Source: Amyloporia xantha
Taxonomy: Eukaryota; Basidiomycota; Agaricomycetes; Polyporales; Adustoporiaceae
DNA length: 64,000 nt
Assembly: GCA_036971615.1 (NCBI GenBank)
Contig: JAYKKR010000016.1
Coordinates: 186,001 to 250,000, forward strand
Direction: 5' to 3'
Positions within the stretch are counted from its first letter, which is position 1. Every line of letters begins with the position of its first letter. Shown here piece after piece: positions 12,770 to 24,307 of this stretch. Below the pieces are notes generated by a model. That model saw only the letters and a program-made list of their open reading frames with translations, was not told the DNA's origin and ran no database searches. The position numbers and the translations under genes were made by a program.

Positions 12770-13704
12770 TCAATCGCAGAACGTGATGGCGAGATCGACC
12801 TGCGAGGAGATGTCAATTACACAACCATAGAGTAGTATATTTCAAACCTACGTTGTCAGCGGTGCAGCCGACCTGCACGTAGGTCTGGTCCGGGTTGTGG
12901 AAAGCGTCCGAGCAGTCCGCAGAGGTACCTGAAAATCGCAGTGCCGCCGCAGCTACATGACTGGAACTTCACGGCGGAGAATAACGTGACTCACAATCAG
13001 CACCCGCACCGTTACACCCGTTGTAGTAGCTGGAGATCATATGTCAGACTGTTTGTCAGGGAAGATAAAAATGCCCTACGAACCCGAAGCCGCTAGTTAC
13101 GGAGAACTCGTGGCTGCAATGACGAGAGATCAGTTAATGACGCAGATGATGGGAAAAATTTATAACTAACGGGGCAATGAGGGAGATGTCAGTGCTGCTT
13201 GCACCGTTCTCGAGTGTCGTCTCAATGAGAGTGCACTCTTCGCCGTTGTTACCGCAGTTACCTGGGAAAAGGGAACGGTAGGCTCTAGTCCTCGAGTAAC
13301 TTCGCTATAAGGAACGTACGAACCCGTTTGAAGATACCTGTGAGGAAAAGGCATTTCAGATAGAGTCCACAGCAGCATGACCTTCCAGGCAAAGTTACGT
13401 ACGCGATCGCTCCAATCAAGGGACCGTTGCTCGTGTATGCGCCACCGGTAGAGAGGACGTCTCCGTTCTGTGCTCTCAGGTATGGCTTTGAAGAAAATCG
13501 GAGTCATTAATCAAGCCTCGTGAATATATATCAAACTAACAGTTCCGTATCCACAGCTGAGAGCAACCGTTGTCAGTGGGCGGACTGGAAATGAACAAAC
13601 GAAATGACATACTCATTCACGAAGGTAACAGTGTGGGATTCCGCCTTGACCTGCACAAGAGCAATGGCAGCGACGAGGAAACTGACGGTGAGCTTTGAGA
13701 ACAT
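12770..13704 (-). CDS. Secreted 'glycopeptide' family protein, copy A
   Basis: Nine exons on the minus strand (13613-13704, 13541-13556, 13403-13485, 13324-13337, 13171-13261, 13084-13113, 12995-13029, 12852-12928, 12770-12799) give 155 residues. Residues 1-21 form a signal peptide (MFSKL, hydrophobic run, ending VKA). The mature protein opens SHTVTFVNDCGYGTPYL and has Cys-rich blocks CGNNGEEC, YYNGC and CTSADC, closing VDLAITFCD. This matches the small secreted proteins annotated as 'glycopeptide' in mushroom genomes. Their biochemical role is not established. The eight or nine Cys suggest disulfides outside the cell. Two exons are only 14 and 16 nt. The structure was fixed by frame and by the paralogue at 16.3-17.2 kb, whose exons 2, 3, 5, 6 and 7 have identical lengths. 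Two introns use GTTCGT donors. Confidence 0.88.
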
Positions 13705-13775
13705 TGTAGAGAGATGATAAGGACTGAAGAGTTGGTGAGCTAGGTATGAACTTGGGGTTAAGAGACATGCAGCAG

Positions 13776-13788
13776 AGCTTTTATACAG
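13776..13788 (-). promoter_or_regulatory. TATA box of glycopeptide copy A
   Basis: Reading on the minus strand, TATAAAAG occurs about 75-80 bases upstream of the ATG at 13704. It lies in the only obvious promoter interval of this gene, which suits a strongly transcribed secreted-protein gene. Confidence 0.5.
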
Positions 13789-15444
13789 CAGACTCCGGGA
13801 TGCCGAAGGGAAAATTATGTTTCAGGAATCGGCGCTGAAAGGGGTACAGCATACGACCACATGCGCACCTGTCAATGCTAGTCAGATGGCCAGAGTCATA
13901 GCAATCAACCACACTGATTACCCTGGACTCTGTTCACTTCGGACTCGAACGTGTCGAGACTTCCGCACACGTTCTGTCCAATGCACGACACATTGAGGGT
14001 ACCCCGTTTCTGCAAATTCATGCTTTCCGAAGCCAAAATGACACCGTTATGATCACGCCAAAAGCGGAATTTGCATGCTAGGCACATCTCAAAGAGTCAA
14101 ACCCGTTTTCCGTCGTACGGCAGCTGGTGACTACAGGAATAGAACATACTAGAGTGGCCTGTAAATGACGGACCTGATGACTGAATTGCGGCGGCACCGC
14201 GTGAAAAATCCAGCTGAAATGTTCCTGGATGCAGTACAGCAGCATGACGCACGCAGCAATCAGACAGTTCAAGGAAACAAGGATTATACTGCGCATGCCG
14301 CTGCCAGAGCGTACACGACCGAATAGCCTTTTCCTATACTTGCCGTCGTGAGTAAAGCGTGGTATGTTTCAATCGTCGTTTGAACGAGTGGTGCGATATC
14401 CATACCTGTCTCACTAGGTGCTCTGTATGCGGGACGGGCCACCATCATTTTAATGTTGACGCTAGGAGGGTAAACCGAGAATCATTCCAAGCATGACGAG
14501 TGTTGCATGCCGGGTGACAGATTGCTTGTTTACGGAGTGCCGGTATGTCCGCTGAAGCAAAATTAGCCGTCTGAGGGCCCGGGCTCTGAACATGGGTGTG
14601 TATCATCAATAGCTGTCGAACAAAGTAGATGGAGCTGTGCCGTCACTGCCATCAATGATGAAACACCAGACACAAGTCGCCGGTTTTGGTACATCATGTG
14701 AAACGCTTATCTGTAAGCAGCCAGACTTCAGTCGTTTGTATAATTCTAACTCCTCACAATACAGAAGGAGAAGACAGTATTTCTGGTAGATCCAAGCTTG
14801 GCAAGGAAGGCTTCACGCCGGGAAAACCCCTGGTCGAAACATGAACATGCCAGAACAGCAGTTGCAGTGTGCCAGATGCCCACTCACATGCATTTTCCAA
14901 TAGACCATTTGTTCGCCGTGTGAATGACATATCAGGCTGACATCTTTCGAGACAGCGGTCGTACCTTACACGGCCGTTTGCTTGATGAGACGGCAGCTGC
15001 TCGGTGACGTTGAGGGTAGAATGAGTCAAAGAGGCTCTCATAATGTACCCGACCGGCCTATACTACGGATTCAATGCAAACAGATTCAACATTGCACGGC
15101 AACATACCTTCCGTCTGATTAATGCTTTCTATGTCCAAAATCGTCAGCGGGCTTTCTCCTGGCTCCACAAACCAAGAGCAAGCCGGAGCAACGGTAAGGC
15201 TGTCCATAATTATTTAGCTCTACATCAAAGGATCCGGTATGCTCAAGGTGACAAGACTTGATCACACTCTGTCTGCTCGGAAAGATGTCCGAACACCGTA
15301 CCCGGACTCAGCTCAGAGCACTCTTCTATGTCCGCTCGATGAAGAAGGGTCCTAGCATGGCAGAGGACTATGACCGTCTCAACATGTCTAGAAGAAATGA
15401 CCGCGAAGTTTGAACTTCTGTTAAGCTGTGCTGAGGATTCAGAC
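13789..15444. other. Region between the glycopeptide copies, left of the hAT-like element
   Basis: No complete gene is supported. On the minus strand at 14296 an ATG opens a hydrophobic, secretory-signal-like stretch (MRSIILVSLNCLIAACVMLL). A Cys-containing frame at 13905-14087 (with NVSCIGQNVCG) could be a downstream exon of the same decayed small secreted gene, but I cannot join them convincingly. The rest looks non-coding. Confidence 0.35.
15437..15444. repeat. Target-site duplication, left copy (8 bp)
   Basis: ATTCAGAC abuts the left inverted repeat of the hAT-like element and is repeated exactly at 15943-15950. Confidence 0.85.
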
Positions 15445-15942
15445 AGGACCCCGGCGAACCCCCTAGGAGCTTTGATCCCGAAAAAGCCATTTTCGGACCT
15501 GGCGAACATGACCTTTTCGGACCAAAAAAATCAAACCTCGCGCGAAGGGGGCCAAATTCGGTCCAAAATGGGATCGGACCTACATCAATTATTCAACCGG
15601 TCTCCATAATCTCCATATTGACTCGAGCGACTGCCTAATATGTGCAGGCGCCGCGGCGTCGCCTAGATAGTAGAGGCATCTGGTAGCAACATGGTCTGAG
15701 TACTCACGCCTGATTGGAAAATTTTTGGGGACTACAGTACCGGACAGGCCCCAAATTAGGTGGTCCTTTCGGACTTTGGAGATCGGACATAGCGCTGAGA
15801 GGTGCATTTTCGGACCACTTTGGATTGGACTTGTCGGCCCATGGACCCCCATTTTCGGACTTTTGGATCAAACATTTTGGGTCTGGGACCCACATTTTCG
15901 GACTTTAGGGATCAAAGCTCTGTGGGGGTTCGCCGGGGTCCT
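15445..15942. mobile_element. Non-autonomous hAT-like MITE
   Basis: A 498-bp element with terminal inverted repeats. The left end begins AGGACCCCGGCGAACCCCC and the right end is its reverse complement, identical for 19 bases. After a 4-base divergent gap, a second identical 12-base block (AGCTTTGATCCC) follows. The element is flanked by perfect 8-bp direct repeats ATTCAGAC at 15437-15444 and 15943-15950. An 8-bp duplication is the hallmark of hAT-superfamily insertion. No transposase frame fits inside, so it is non-autonomous. Inside, TTTTCGGAC-type motifs recur at about 15490, 15513, 15767, 15808, 15852 and 15894, all in the same orientation; they could be subterminal transposase-binding sites. 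Confidence 0.85.
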
Positions 15943-15950
15943 ATTCAGAC
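15943..15950. repeat. Target-site duplication, right copy (8 bp)
   Basis: Exact copy of ATTCAGAC next to the right inverted repeat. The perfect match suggests a fairly recent insertion. Confidence 0.85.
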
Positions 15951-16283
15951 TGGCCGCTCGTCAAGCGCTTATTTTGCGATCGATATCTTCCATGACCATC
16001 CTTGACCATCTCCCTGCCCCGAACGTGGGCGTATAACAATTCCAATTACACAATAATCATACAAGCTAAGGCTCCAATTCCATCGAGCTCGTCACCGATT
16101 GCAATCGCATTAGCACATGTTGAATGTCATTCCAACGCCCAGACGAACGTGCGCTACTGCTGTCACCATATGTTACAATGTCTCGGCAGAAACCACTTCA
16201 TAATACATACACTATTTAATGGGACTCTTCGCTGAACATGAATGACTTGTCAACTCAGCACCAACGCTCGGTGTCTAGAACGT

Positions 16284-17240
16284 TCACAGGTAGTCAACAG
16301 TATCCTCGCAGAATGTGACAGCAAGATCAACCTGCACTTCAAGGTAAGTCCAGCATCTTCAGGGACAATGTAAGAGCTCACATTAGCAGCGGTACAAGGA
16401 ACGGGCGTAGAGGACATGCCAGGATCGTTCAGGGGGCAAGCCGACGTGGTACCTGGAAATGAAGAATTACAAGGCTCAGTGTGATCTCACGTTAAAACTG
16501 ATTGTAGGAGGCTACTTACAACCAGATCCTTCGCCATCACATCCGTTGTAGTAGCTGCAACACATGCATTAATGCCTATAGACAAACAGGATTGGGGAAA
16601 TACTGACTTAAAGCCAATACTACCGGACGACCCATAGCTGCAACGACATAAGCTGAGTGTGCGGAACTCGACAACTGGAGAATGGGACCAACGGAGGGAG
16701 GGTGTTGATGTATGTGTTGCTTGCGCCGTTGGTCAGATTCGTCTCAACAACGCTACAATCTTGGCCTTCGCTACCACAGCTTCCTGTGAAGATTCAGCGA
16801 GGAGTAAGACATCTGTGTAAGTTTGAATGGATTCTCTTGAGCATGTACTGACCCGTTTGGAAGAAATCTGTTTGAAGGTAAGGGTCACATTGATCATGTC
16901 TGTAGAAAAAAGGCGGCATGTATGGCACGTACGCAATTGCATTGAGGAGCGGTCCGCCAACCGTGTATGCTTCGCCGGTCGAGAGAACATCTCCATTCTG
17001 TGCTAATAGGTACGGCTATGCAGATGATATGAATCAATAACAGGTATGCTCGGGACAGCTGAAAGCATGCTGACTGTCCCATATCCACACCTACAGCACC
17101 ACTGCCGTCAGTAGGGAGGACAGATGTCCAAGGTGGGACTGGACTGACTCGTTGGTGAACGTGACGGTGTGCGTCTCACTCCTGACTTGGGCAGTGCCAA
17201 GAGCGGCAACAACGAAGGCAGCGGTGCGCTTTGAGAACAT
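16284..17240 (-). CDS. Secreted 'glycopeptide' family protein, copy B
   Basis: Nine exons on the minus strand (17149-17240, 17075-17090, 16933-17015, 16853-16899, 16693-16783, 16608-16637, 16520-16554, 16382-16452, 16284-16331) give 170 residues. It is paralogous to copy A: signal peptide MFSKR..., then THTVTFTNECGYGTPYLLAQNGDVLSTG, later QTGSCGSEGQDC, NYYNGCDGEG and VDLAVTFC. Exons 1, 2, 3, 5, 6 and 7 match copy A in length to the base. Exon 4 is 47 nt instead of 14. It adds 11 residues, including one Cys, and creates an internal near-duplicate, YLQT-DFFQTG. The C-terminus is seven residues longer (EDTVDYL after the final Cys in place of a single Asp). The segment corresponding to copy A's HEFSVTSGFG has diverged to YGSSGSIGFN. 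Role unknown; extracellular and disulfide-bonded by inference. Confidence 0.87.
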
Positions 17241-17316
17241 GGCAAGGCAGTTGACAGGAACGTCTGTGTGGTCAATGAGACGTTATAGCGGATCGGGGGG
17301 ACAACAAGCGGTCTGA

Positions 17317-17326
17317 TTTATAAACT
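17317..17326 (-). promoter_or_regulatory. TATA box of glycopeptide copy B
   Basis: On the minus strand TTTATAAAT lies about 80 bases upstream of the ATG at 17240. This is the same spacing as the TATA motif of copy A, so the core promoters appear duplicated with the genes. Confidence 0.5.
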
Positions 17327-20300
17327 CGTTGGACGACTGCAGAGCGTCGCGCCGGGCACCAAGGACCCTCCGTCTATTTGTCAACGATCCGTCCAGTAGC
17401 GTCTTGTAGAGCGTACATGTAAGGCGACGAACAATGATGGATTCACTCTGCTATATGACAAGCCCCGTGTTTCGGGCATGACGAGCGGGGTGACACTCAG
17501 CTAACTATACGCTGAATGATGGGGAGCTCATGTGGCCTAGTGCAATGCATTAGGAGAGACGCCGAGTTCAGTGGCCCGTCAACGCGCAGGTGTAACAGAT
17601 CGAGAATGTAGAGAATGCAGCCTTTCCGCACCGCGCGCCGCTGGCCAATATGATTAGAATAAGTCATGCCATGTGGGTCACCTTGTCATCACCAGACCGT
17701 TTCACTTTCATGAAGAAGACGCGCCGCTAGCCTCACGCGCTCGCCGACCTCCACGGATAAACGCACAACACCTCAATCTTAGAGATACCCTCGCTGGCAT
17801 GAAGGCTAGCCTATGTAGTCGTCGCATGATGAGTAGTACATCATGACCCAGGCGCGCATGCACTGCCACTTCCGACGGGACGGAGAGATTCAGATTCAGC
17901 GCTGCTTCACCCGCTGTCATCATTGGCTATCCACGCACCTCCGCCGCCGGCATATAACATATTTCTGACTGCGATCATATACACAGGAGCGCGACACTCA
18001 CCTCGGTGCATCTGACTAGCACGCTCACGAACCGCACCGCGCGAGACAGCAAGACGTGCTGATTGGCCCCACTGCCATGACACCCTGAATGTAACAAAGC
18101 CGACATGGGCACCGGAAAAGTGGCGAGGAAACTGTTGCCGTTCTCACACCCGCAGCGACATTCCAGCAGGTACGATGCTAAGCGCAGCTGGTGGGCCCGT
18201 TCTCTGCTACTCTAGACCTGCCCACGGCGCTCCCGAGCTGCCCGCTCCCTGAAGATAGCAGGAACTGCCAGTGAAAGCTAGACACATGGGTAGCACCGCA
18301 TGCCGTGATGAGGAGGTACGCGCAGATGTCTAGCCTTCGAGCGCAGCGCACCACCGTAGGACACGTCGTCACGGAGGTCAGGGGCACGGAACGGAATCAC
18401 CGTTAGAATCCAGATGGCCCGAGGCGGTAGACATCCGGTCCATTCGCTGCCTAATACCGCTGAGGCGGACCCGGAGTGGTCGACTTTGTCCGTCCCGTGC
18501 GATGGGCGCCTCGTGCGTCCTGCGGGAAACACCAATGTCACGGAGGACATCCAGCACCATGTGCTCTGCGAAAACCAAAGACCTGCGTCTGTCGTTGTGG
18601 ACAGAATTTGGCGCTTGTACCGGACTATTTCTGCCGCCGGGCAACTGCCAAATGGTAGAATAAGATTTGCGGTGGGGGTCGGATTGGACGGTCTCCACAC
18701 CCCAGTTGACCATACGTTTGAGCCAGTTCGGGTGACCTTCACGCTCAGATAGAGGAAAAATACCTCTAGCCTCTAGCTTGTAAAGGCAGGACCCGCCACG
18801 AAATCACGCCGCGGTTCGATAGAGGCTTGGAAAACATGGTCAATCAAGACTAGGGTGGCGTTTGCCACTGCACAATTACAACGTTTCTACCTCCAACACT
18901 ACCTGCGCCGTACCATGCATGATGCGACGGATGGGCAGATAGACAAGGACGCCCTCATGGCATGTGCCCCCTGCGGCGGGACAATACGCGACAGCGGCGT
19001 CAATGACGGGACGCATGCACACGAGTGATGTATGCGACGCCTGCCCGGGGGGGACAAGCAGGTAACGATATCTGCGCAAGGCTCAGCAGCGAGAGAAGCC
19101 GCGATCGGCATTCACCTACCGTTCGAAGCGGGCGCACGCCAGAGGTGAGGAAGGAAAGAAGAGCAATGACATACCACCGCGACCACGATCGTATGTCATA
19201 CTCCGCTATGGGCATGGCATCCGACCTGCATCTACATAGACAGGGGGGACCCGCGAGGAGAAGCAGGTGAGGGCGAGGACTAGCCAAGCCGAGCCAAGCG
19301 GCGCCCGTACGCACGCATATAGTGACAGGTCGACGGTAGGGAGGGTCGGCACCACGACGGGAATGCCGATATGTATTCGTCGATTGCTCTCGACCCGAGT
19401 TTCAGCAAAGCCCTGGGACGAAAAGAAAGTGCAGCATGTCTGGAAGCGGCTCACAAGCTGCTGGTGTCTTTACCTGTCCACGATTCCTTCAAGACATCAG
19501 ATCGCACTGACTTGTACTTCCATTGAGTAAGTGCACACGCATTGACCCAGGTGTCGACGGTGCGGTGATCATAACATTACTGTGTATATGTGCAAGTTCA
19601 AAGATGACACGTCCATACGTGTACGCATATGCGAACGCTCGGTCTCTGAGCTCGGCAGGGTCAGGGTGCGTGTAACACAGTGAGAGAGCTCTCCGGGGCG
19701 CGGAGTCGCTCGAGACTGGCGATGGGCAGGTTGCTCTGGCCGATCATGCACACGCATCACGGGTCGATGTGGGAGCCGAGCTGGAAATTCCCTGGGATCC
19801 TGGGGACCTCCTCCCATGACGTATATGCGCTACTTATGAGAGCCTGGAAGGCTGGGACGGTATGTTCGGATGTGTCCGAGTCTCCGCTGCACTCTGCCAC
19901 TCCCACGCGATTAATATCCCGCTGGCCTGCTGCCTCGAGCTCTGGAGGAGCGAACGAGATCGCATATACTCAACCGAGGCAGCGCGCCCGTTGCGCATAT
20001 CGACGTACATAATGCACTGGGTCACGCGATTCGAAATTCTGTCAGGCGCGTGCAGGGGTGGTGCAGAGCCGGGCGATTCACGTCAAGGTCAGGAGGCCGG
20101 CCTACTATTGAGGAGGCGACGCGAGGCAGCTATATTGATTGAGATGGGGATGAATGGGGATTGCGCAAAAATGTCTCGAGGGCGAGGAGAGTTCAAGGCG
20201 CGTCGAGCTGCAGGCCTGTCGACTTGATTGAGATCCGGGAGGCAGGCCAGGTGAGACGAGACGAGGTAATTCAGCCCGGTGAAGAGAAGAGGGGACTGTA

Positions 20301-20855
20301 ACAGAGCGAAAATGTCTCGCGCGGACTGTGTCTGACGACCGACGCCGTCGAGAGAACGGAGTCGGCGAGTGCGCCGCCCATGCTCAACGTTGCAACACCC
20401 GGCGGGTCAGCGCTCAGCGGTCGTCATCGCGTAGATGGGTGAGCGTCGGCGGCACTGTCTGGGGTTCCGCCGCCTCTGATCTAGGCGCCGGATCCGCAGA
20501 GGGCTTCCGAGATTGCCCTTATGGGCGCTCACGTGTCGGAGCGAAAGTATTTTGCCTGCCAGTCGTCCGGTGTCGAGTCCACATTTGCATCCGCACTCCC
20601 GCCCGTATAACCGGCCGCCATCTTGCTCGCTGCTTTACCCACACCACCTCACACAGCTCTAACCCAACGCTGCGAGTTATCGTCGTCGAGCTGGCCCCCG
20701 CCACTTACTCCCATAGACGTCGGAATACTGCACCGACAGTTCGCATACTCGACTGGTGCGCTATTCTAAGCTAACGACGCTAGACTATATACTACCACCA
20801 CTCATCTCGCCCACGCACACACTATTCGAGTCACCAATCTTCACTACGGGCAACG
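17327..20855. other. 3.5-kb stretch without recognised genes
   Basis: Only short frames are open on both strands (the longest is 154 codons, minus strand, 18278-18742), with no motif I recognise and no consistent splice structure. The interval at 18.3-18.75 kb is open in several frames on both strands and could be an old coding or retroelement remnant. The last ~250 bases before 20856 are likely promoter and leader of the next gene. Confidence 0.4.
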
Positions 20856-23386
20856 ATGACTCCGAAAAGCTGCCTGAAGGCGTACCAGTCGCCGCCGCGC
20901 ACGCCGGACCTGAGCACCTCGCCGTCGCCGAGTATCTCTGGGCGGACGTCGCCGAGCGAGAGCGCGTGCTCTGCGCACGGCGGGTGCTGCAGGGGGCGGC
21001 TGGTGAAGACGGTGTCGTTCTGCGCGGAGGAGGCGCTGGAGGAGGTGTTCTTCGTAGATGACCGGGACCGCTCGCCTGCGCCGGTGACGCCCAAGCTATC
21101 TTACCAGTGAGTGTTTATTTGCGTGTCTGCCTGTGCTCCTCGGTCTATCTGCTCTTGGAGGTGTCGGTCGTGTGCCGGGGTGTGGTGTTGCCTATTTGGG
21201 AAGGGAGGATGGCTTGGGCTGGGAGACGGCTCAGAAGGCGGGCGGCGACGTCATGCGTGGTGCATCCCGTCGCGAGCCCGAGCCCGAGCCCGAGCCCGTC
21301 TGCCCTCGTCCCTTTCCTCAGCCAGCCCATTTCTCCTCTCTCTTCCCTCGTGGCGCCAGCGCCTACGCACACTGCCCCTGCGCTCCACCACCCGCGTGCG
21401 CCCGCCCCTTCCCGACATTCTAATTCCCCCACGGGCCACGGTCTGCTGACGCGCCTCGTGATTGCTCTGCTCGCCCGACCACGAATCGACTGACGCCCGT
21501 TCCCCACCCGCAGAGACGTCCTCGAGCTCAAGCAGCTCCAGCTGTCCCTTCCCCGCGCCCCCACACCCAGCACCTACCGCCAGCCTTTCACCACCTCCTC
21601 CCCGTCCGCCTACACCCACACCCATACTGAATCGTGCGCATCATCCGCACCTTCATCCCCGTCCTCAAGTACGAGCAGCGGCAGCGGTGCGTTCCCGCTC
21701 TCGCGCTTCGCCGCCCAGCCGTCTCAGACCCCGTCCCGCTGGAAGAACCGTTGTCAAAACCCCGGCGACATTGACCCCGACATCCTGCCCTACCTCGAGG
21801 CGGTGCCCATTCGGCTCCTCCCGCTCTTAGACTCCTCGTCTTCCGCCGAGGCCGAGAACAGCAACGCGCCACCTGCCCCTAGCGTGCTGTCGACGTCCGC
21901 GTCCGGTGGGCTGAACTCAAACCCCAGCTCAGCCTCCTCGCCTTCCGCGCTTCCATCCGCCTCGTCACTACTATCACACGCGCCGCTGCCCTCCACGAAC
22001 ACACCGCCGTCATCCTTGCCTTTGTCACGCCCCACGATGCCCGCGCGTACCCCCTCCATCACCCTGCGTTCGCCGTCTGGTACAGCGTCTGTGCCTGCTC
22101 TGCCCTCCCCGCCTCCCACACCTACGCTGTCACCTACTCCTGCACCCGGAACCGCACCGGTGCGCCGCCCGAACTTCGCGTTCGTCCCCCTGCTCCCTGT
22201 GCAAGACGTCCCAGCGCCTGCGCCCACGCCGCCTGTGGAAAACAAGGTGGAGGAGCGGCCGCGGAGGCGGATCAGCATGACGTTCGTGCCTCTGATGGGC
22301 GCAGAGCCTCCGAGTCCGATCCCCAGTCCCAGTCCCGGTCCCAATCCCAGTGCAAGTCCCAGTTCGGACCTTATTGCAAATGTAGATGTTGGTCGGAGTG
22401 TGAGCCCGCTGGAGCAGCGCACGCCGACGCTGGGGCCTGTCGAGCCGCCTGAGGAGGACGTGGATTTTGAAGAGGAGTCCGACGCAGACCAGGACCAAGA
22501 CCAGGAGCGCGAGCGCGGGACATCGACGCCGTCGCTCTCGTCCGCGAGCGATACGGATACGGACGTCGAGACGGACCGTGAGGGCGACAATGACAACGCC
22601 AACGGTGCCGACGCACGCGTGCATGCGGAGTATCAGCAGTACGAGTGCGAGCAGGACGCGGGGGAGACGGGCGCGACGTTCGACGCGTACGGATACACCT
22701 ACGCGGACAGGACGTACTTCTCCCCGCGCGTGTCCTCCACCGCGGGGCTCACGCCGCCGCTCGGCGCGCTGTACCCCGGACTGGGGCTCGCGGGGGAGAT
22801 GCCGAAGCGGCGGATGCTCGCGGCGCTGCCGTCCCCTGCGCTGGTGCCGCCGTCGCCGTTCTCGCTGTACCCGCCGGGGGTGTCGCCGGGCGCGGGGTGG
22901 GGCGCGGTGGTTGGGGGGAGCTCGCCGTTTGTGCCGCCGGGGGGGCTGCCGTCTGTGGCCGAGGGAGCCGAGGGAGCGGGAGAGGCGCAGGCTGTGAGTA
23001 CAATGACGACGACGACGAAGGTGGTGGTGGTAGGGGGGTCGGAGCAGACATTGGGTGCGGGACAGGGCGTGCTGATGGCGAGCTCGAGCTCGTTGGTCGT
23101 CGAGGCGCGCAGCTCGCCGTTCGTACCGATCGAGGAACCCGACTGTCAGGACGGTGACGGTGTCTCTGCCTGTCCTGCGACGGCGGATCCAGAGGCGGGG
23201 GCGAAGGCGGGGCTGGGTGTGGGCATCGTGTCTGAGAATGAGAGCGGGGTGGATGGCGTTGCTGACCACTTGGAGGATAGCGCGATGGAGTTAGAGCGGG
23301 GTGCGGAGGAGGGGGCCCTGCTTCCGAGTATAACACGGCGGGAGAGCGCGCGCGGGTCCGCGTGCGAGCGGCTCGTGGAGGCGTGA
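20856..23386 (+). CDS. Long low-complexity protein with a PP1-docking-like motif, function unknown
   Basis: Two exons, 20856-21106 and 21514-23386, encode 707 residues. The intron is long for this genome (407 nt, GTGAGT...CAG). Its removal keeps one frame through SYQ-DVLELKQLQ, so the junction is well supported, although the intron might hold further small exons. The N-terminus has RLVKTVSFC (KTVSF at 51-55), which fits the RVxF consensus of protein phosphatase 1 docking sites, next to an acidic EEALEEVFF segment. The conserved-looking part continues to about residue 190 (DPDILPYLEAVPIRLLPLL). Two related phrases, NFAFVPLL and SMTFVPLM, follow in a Pro/Ser/Thr-rich, largely disordered body. 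No catalytic domain is visible. A PP1-binding scaffold is only an inference from the short motif. The large opposite-strand frames here are shadows caused by high GC. Confidence 0.75.
21272..21299 (-). repeat. (GAGCCC)n repeat with G-quadruplex potential
   Basis: Four CCCGAG units in tandem lie in the first intron of the 20.9-kb gene. On the minus (template) strand they read as four GGG runs separated by CTC, which fits the G3N3 quadruplex consensus. Confidence 0.7.
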
Positions 23387-24307
23387 CCGTTTCCTGTCGA
23401 CTCCTTTCATCGACCGGTCCCTGATCCTCTGCCTCTGTCTTTCCCATCATCTCTGTACATCGACGTCCCCGTCTTTCGCTTGACTCCCGGATCTGGATCC
23501 TCGCCCTCTCGTTCTATCGTTCTCGCTCTTGCGACCTCGTGCGCTGCACCGCGGAAGGGCCCAAAATGTATATACCGACATCCGACTACCAACTGCCTTT
23601 CTCGTTCTCTGCCCTGGACTTGCCCCGTATCACCTGTCTTTTAGCCGCATGCCCCCTTGCCATCCATTTACCGTTCCTCTTGTCTCTGCTTCTGCCTTTG
23701 TCTGCGCCTCACCACCTGTGCTCCCTCTAGAGTCTAGACAAACCATGCATCCTCCCGCACACGATTGACCCGCCTCTTTCATTACCTCACTGCCTCACAG
23801 TCTCATATCTGGATCCCCACGCACATATCCATCTCATCTTCTCCCACTATCTGCAGTAGACACGTCCCATGTCGCCTACGTACCATATGTACCGCCCGCC
23901 GTACGTGCCCTCCACACACATACGCACGCACGGCCGCATTTATATTTACCGCTCACTAGTTACCGTCCCTGCCACCCTCATTATTGTGCTCGTTCTCCAT
24001 TCCTACATCCTCCATTCCCCTGACTCTGTCCGTGCCCTGCCCAGTCTGCTCCTGCACATATCTCTGTATATAGTAGAGTACTAGGATCCGCGCACTCGCG
24101 AGTGGGTGGAGTAATCTTATACTGCTAATATTATCTATGTCTTGTTTGGACTTTTTCTTACTATTTGATTGGGGCCGTGGGCAATGGACCGTATAATGGT
24201 ATACGTAACGTTCAGGAGCCCACTGAGGGATTCACTTGTCCCATGGTCAGAAAACTGACATCAGTATAAGCTTCTCGGATGTAATGTAACATATCACTTG
24301 ACCCCCT
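23387..24307. other. 3' flank rich in pyrimidines
   Basis: About 0.9 kb of C/T-rich sequence follows the stop codon of the low-complexity protein, probably a long 3' UTR. No gene is seen before the inverted repeat that begins at 24308. Confidence 0.5.

Noticed and set aside
22130..23269. 379-codon minus-strand frame
   Set aside because: Arg/His-rich translation produced by GC-rich coding DNA on the other strand; no domain and no consistent splice sites.
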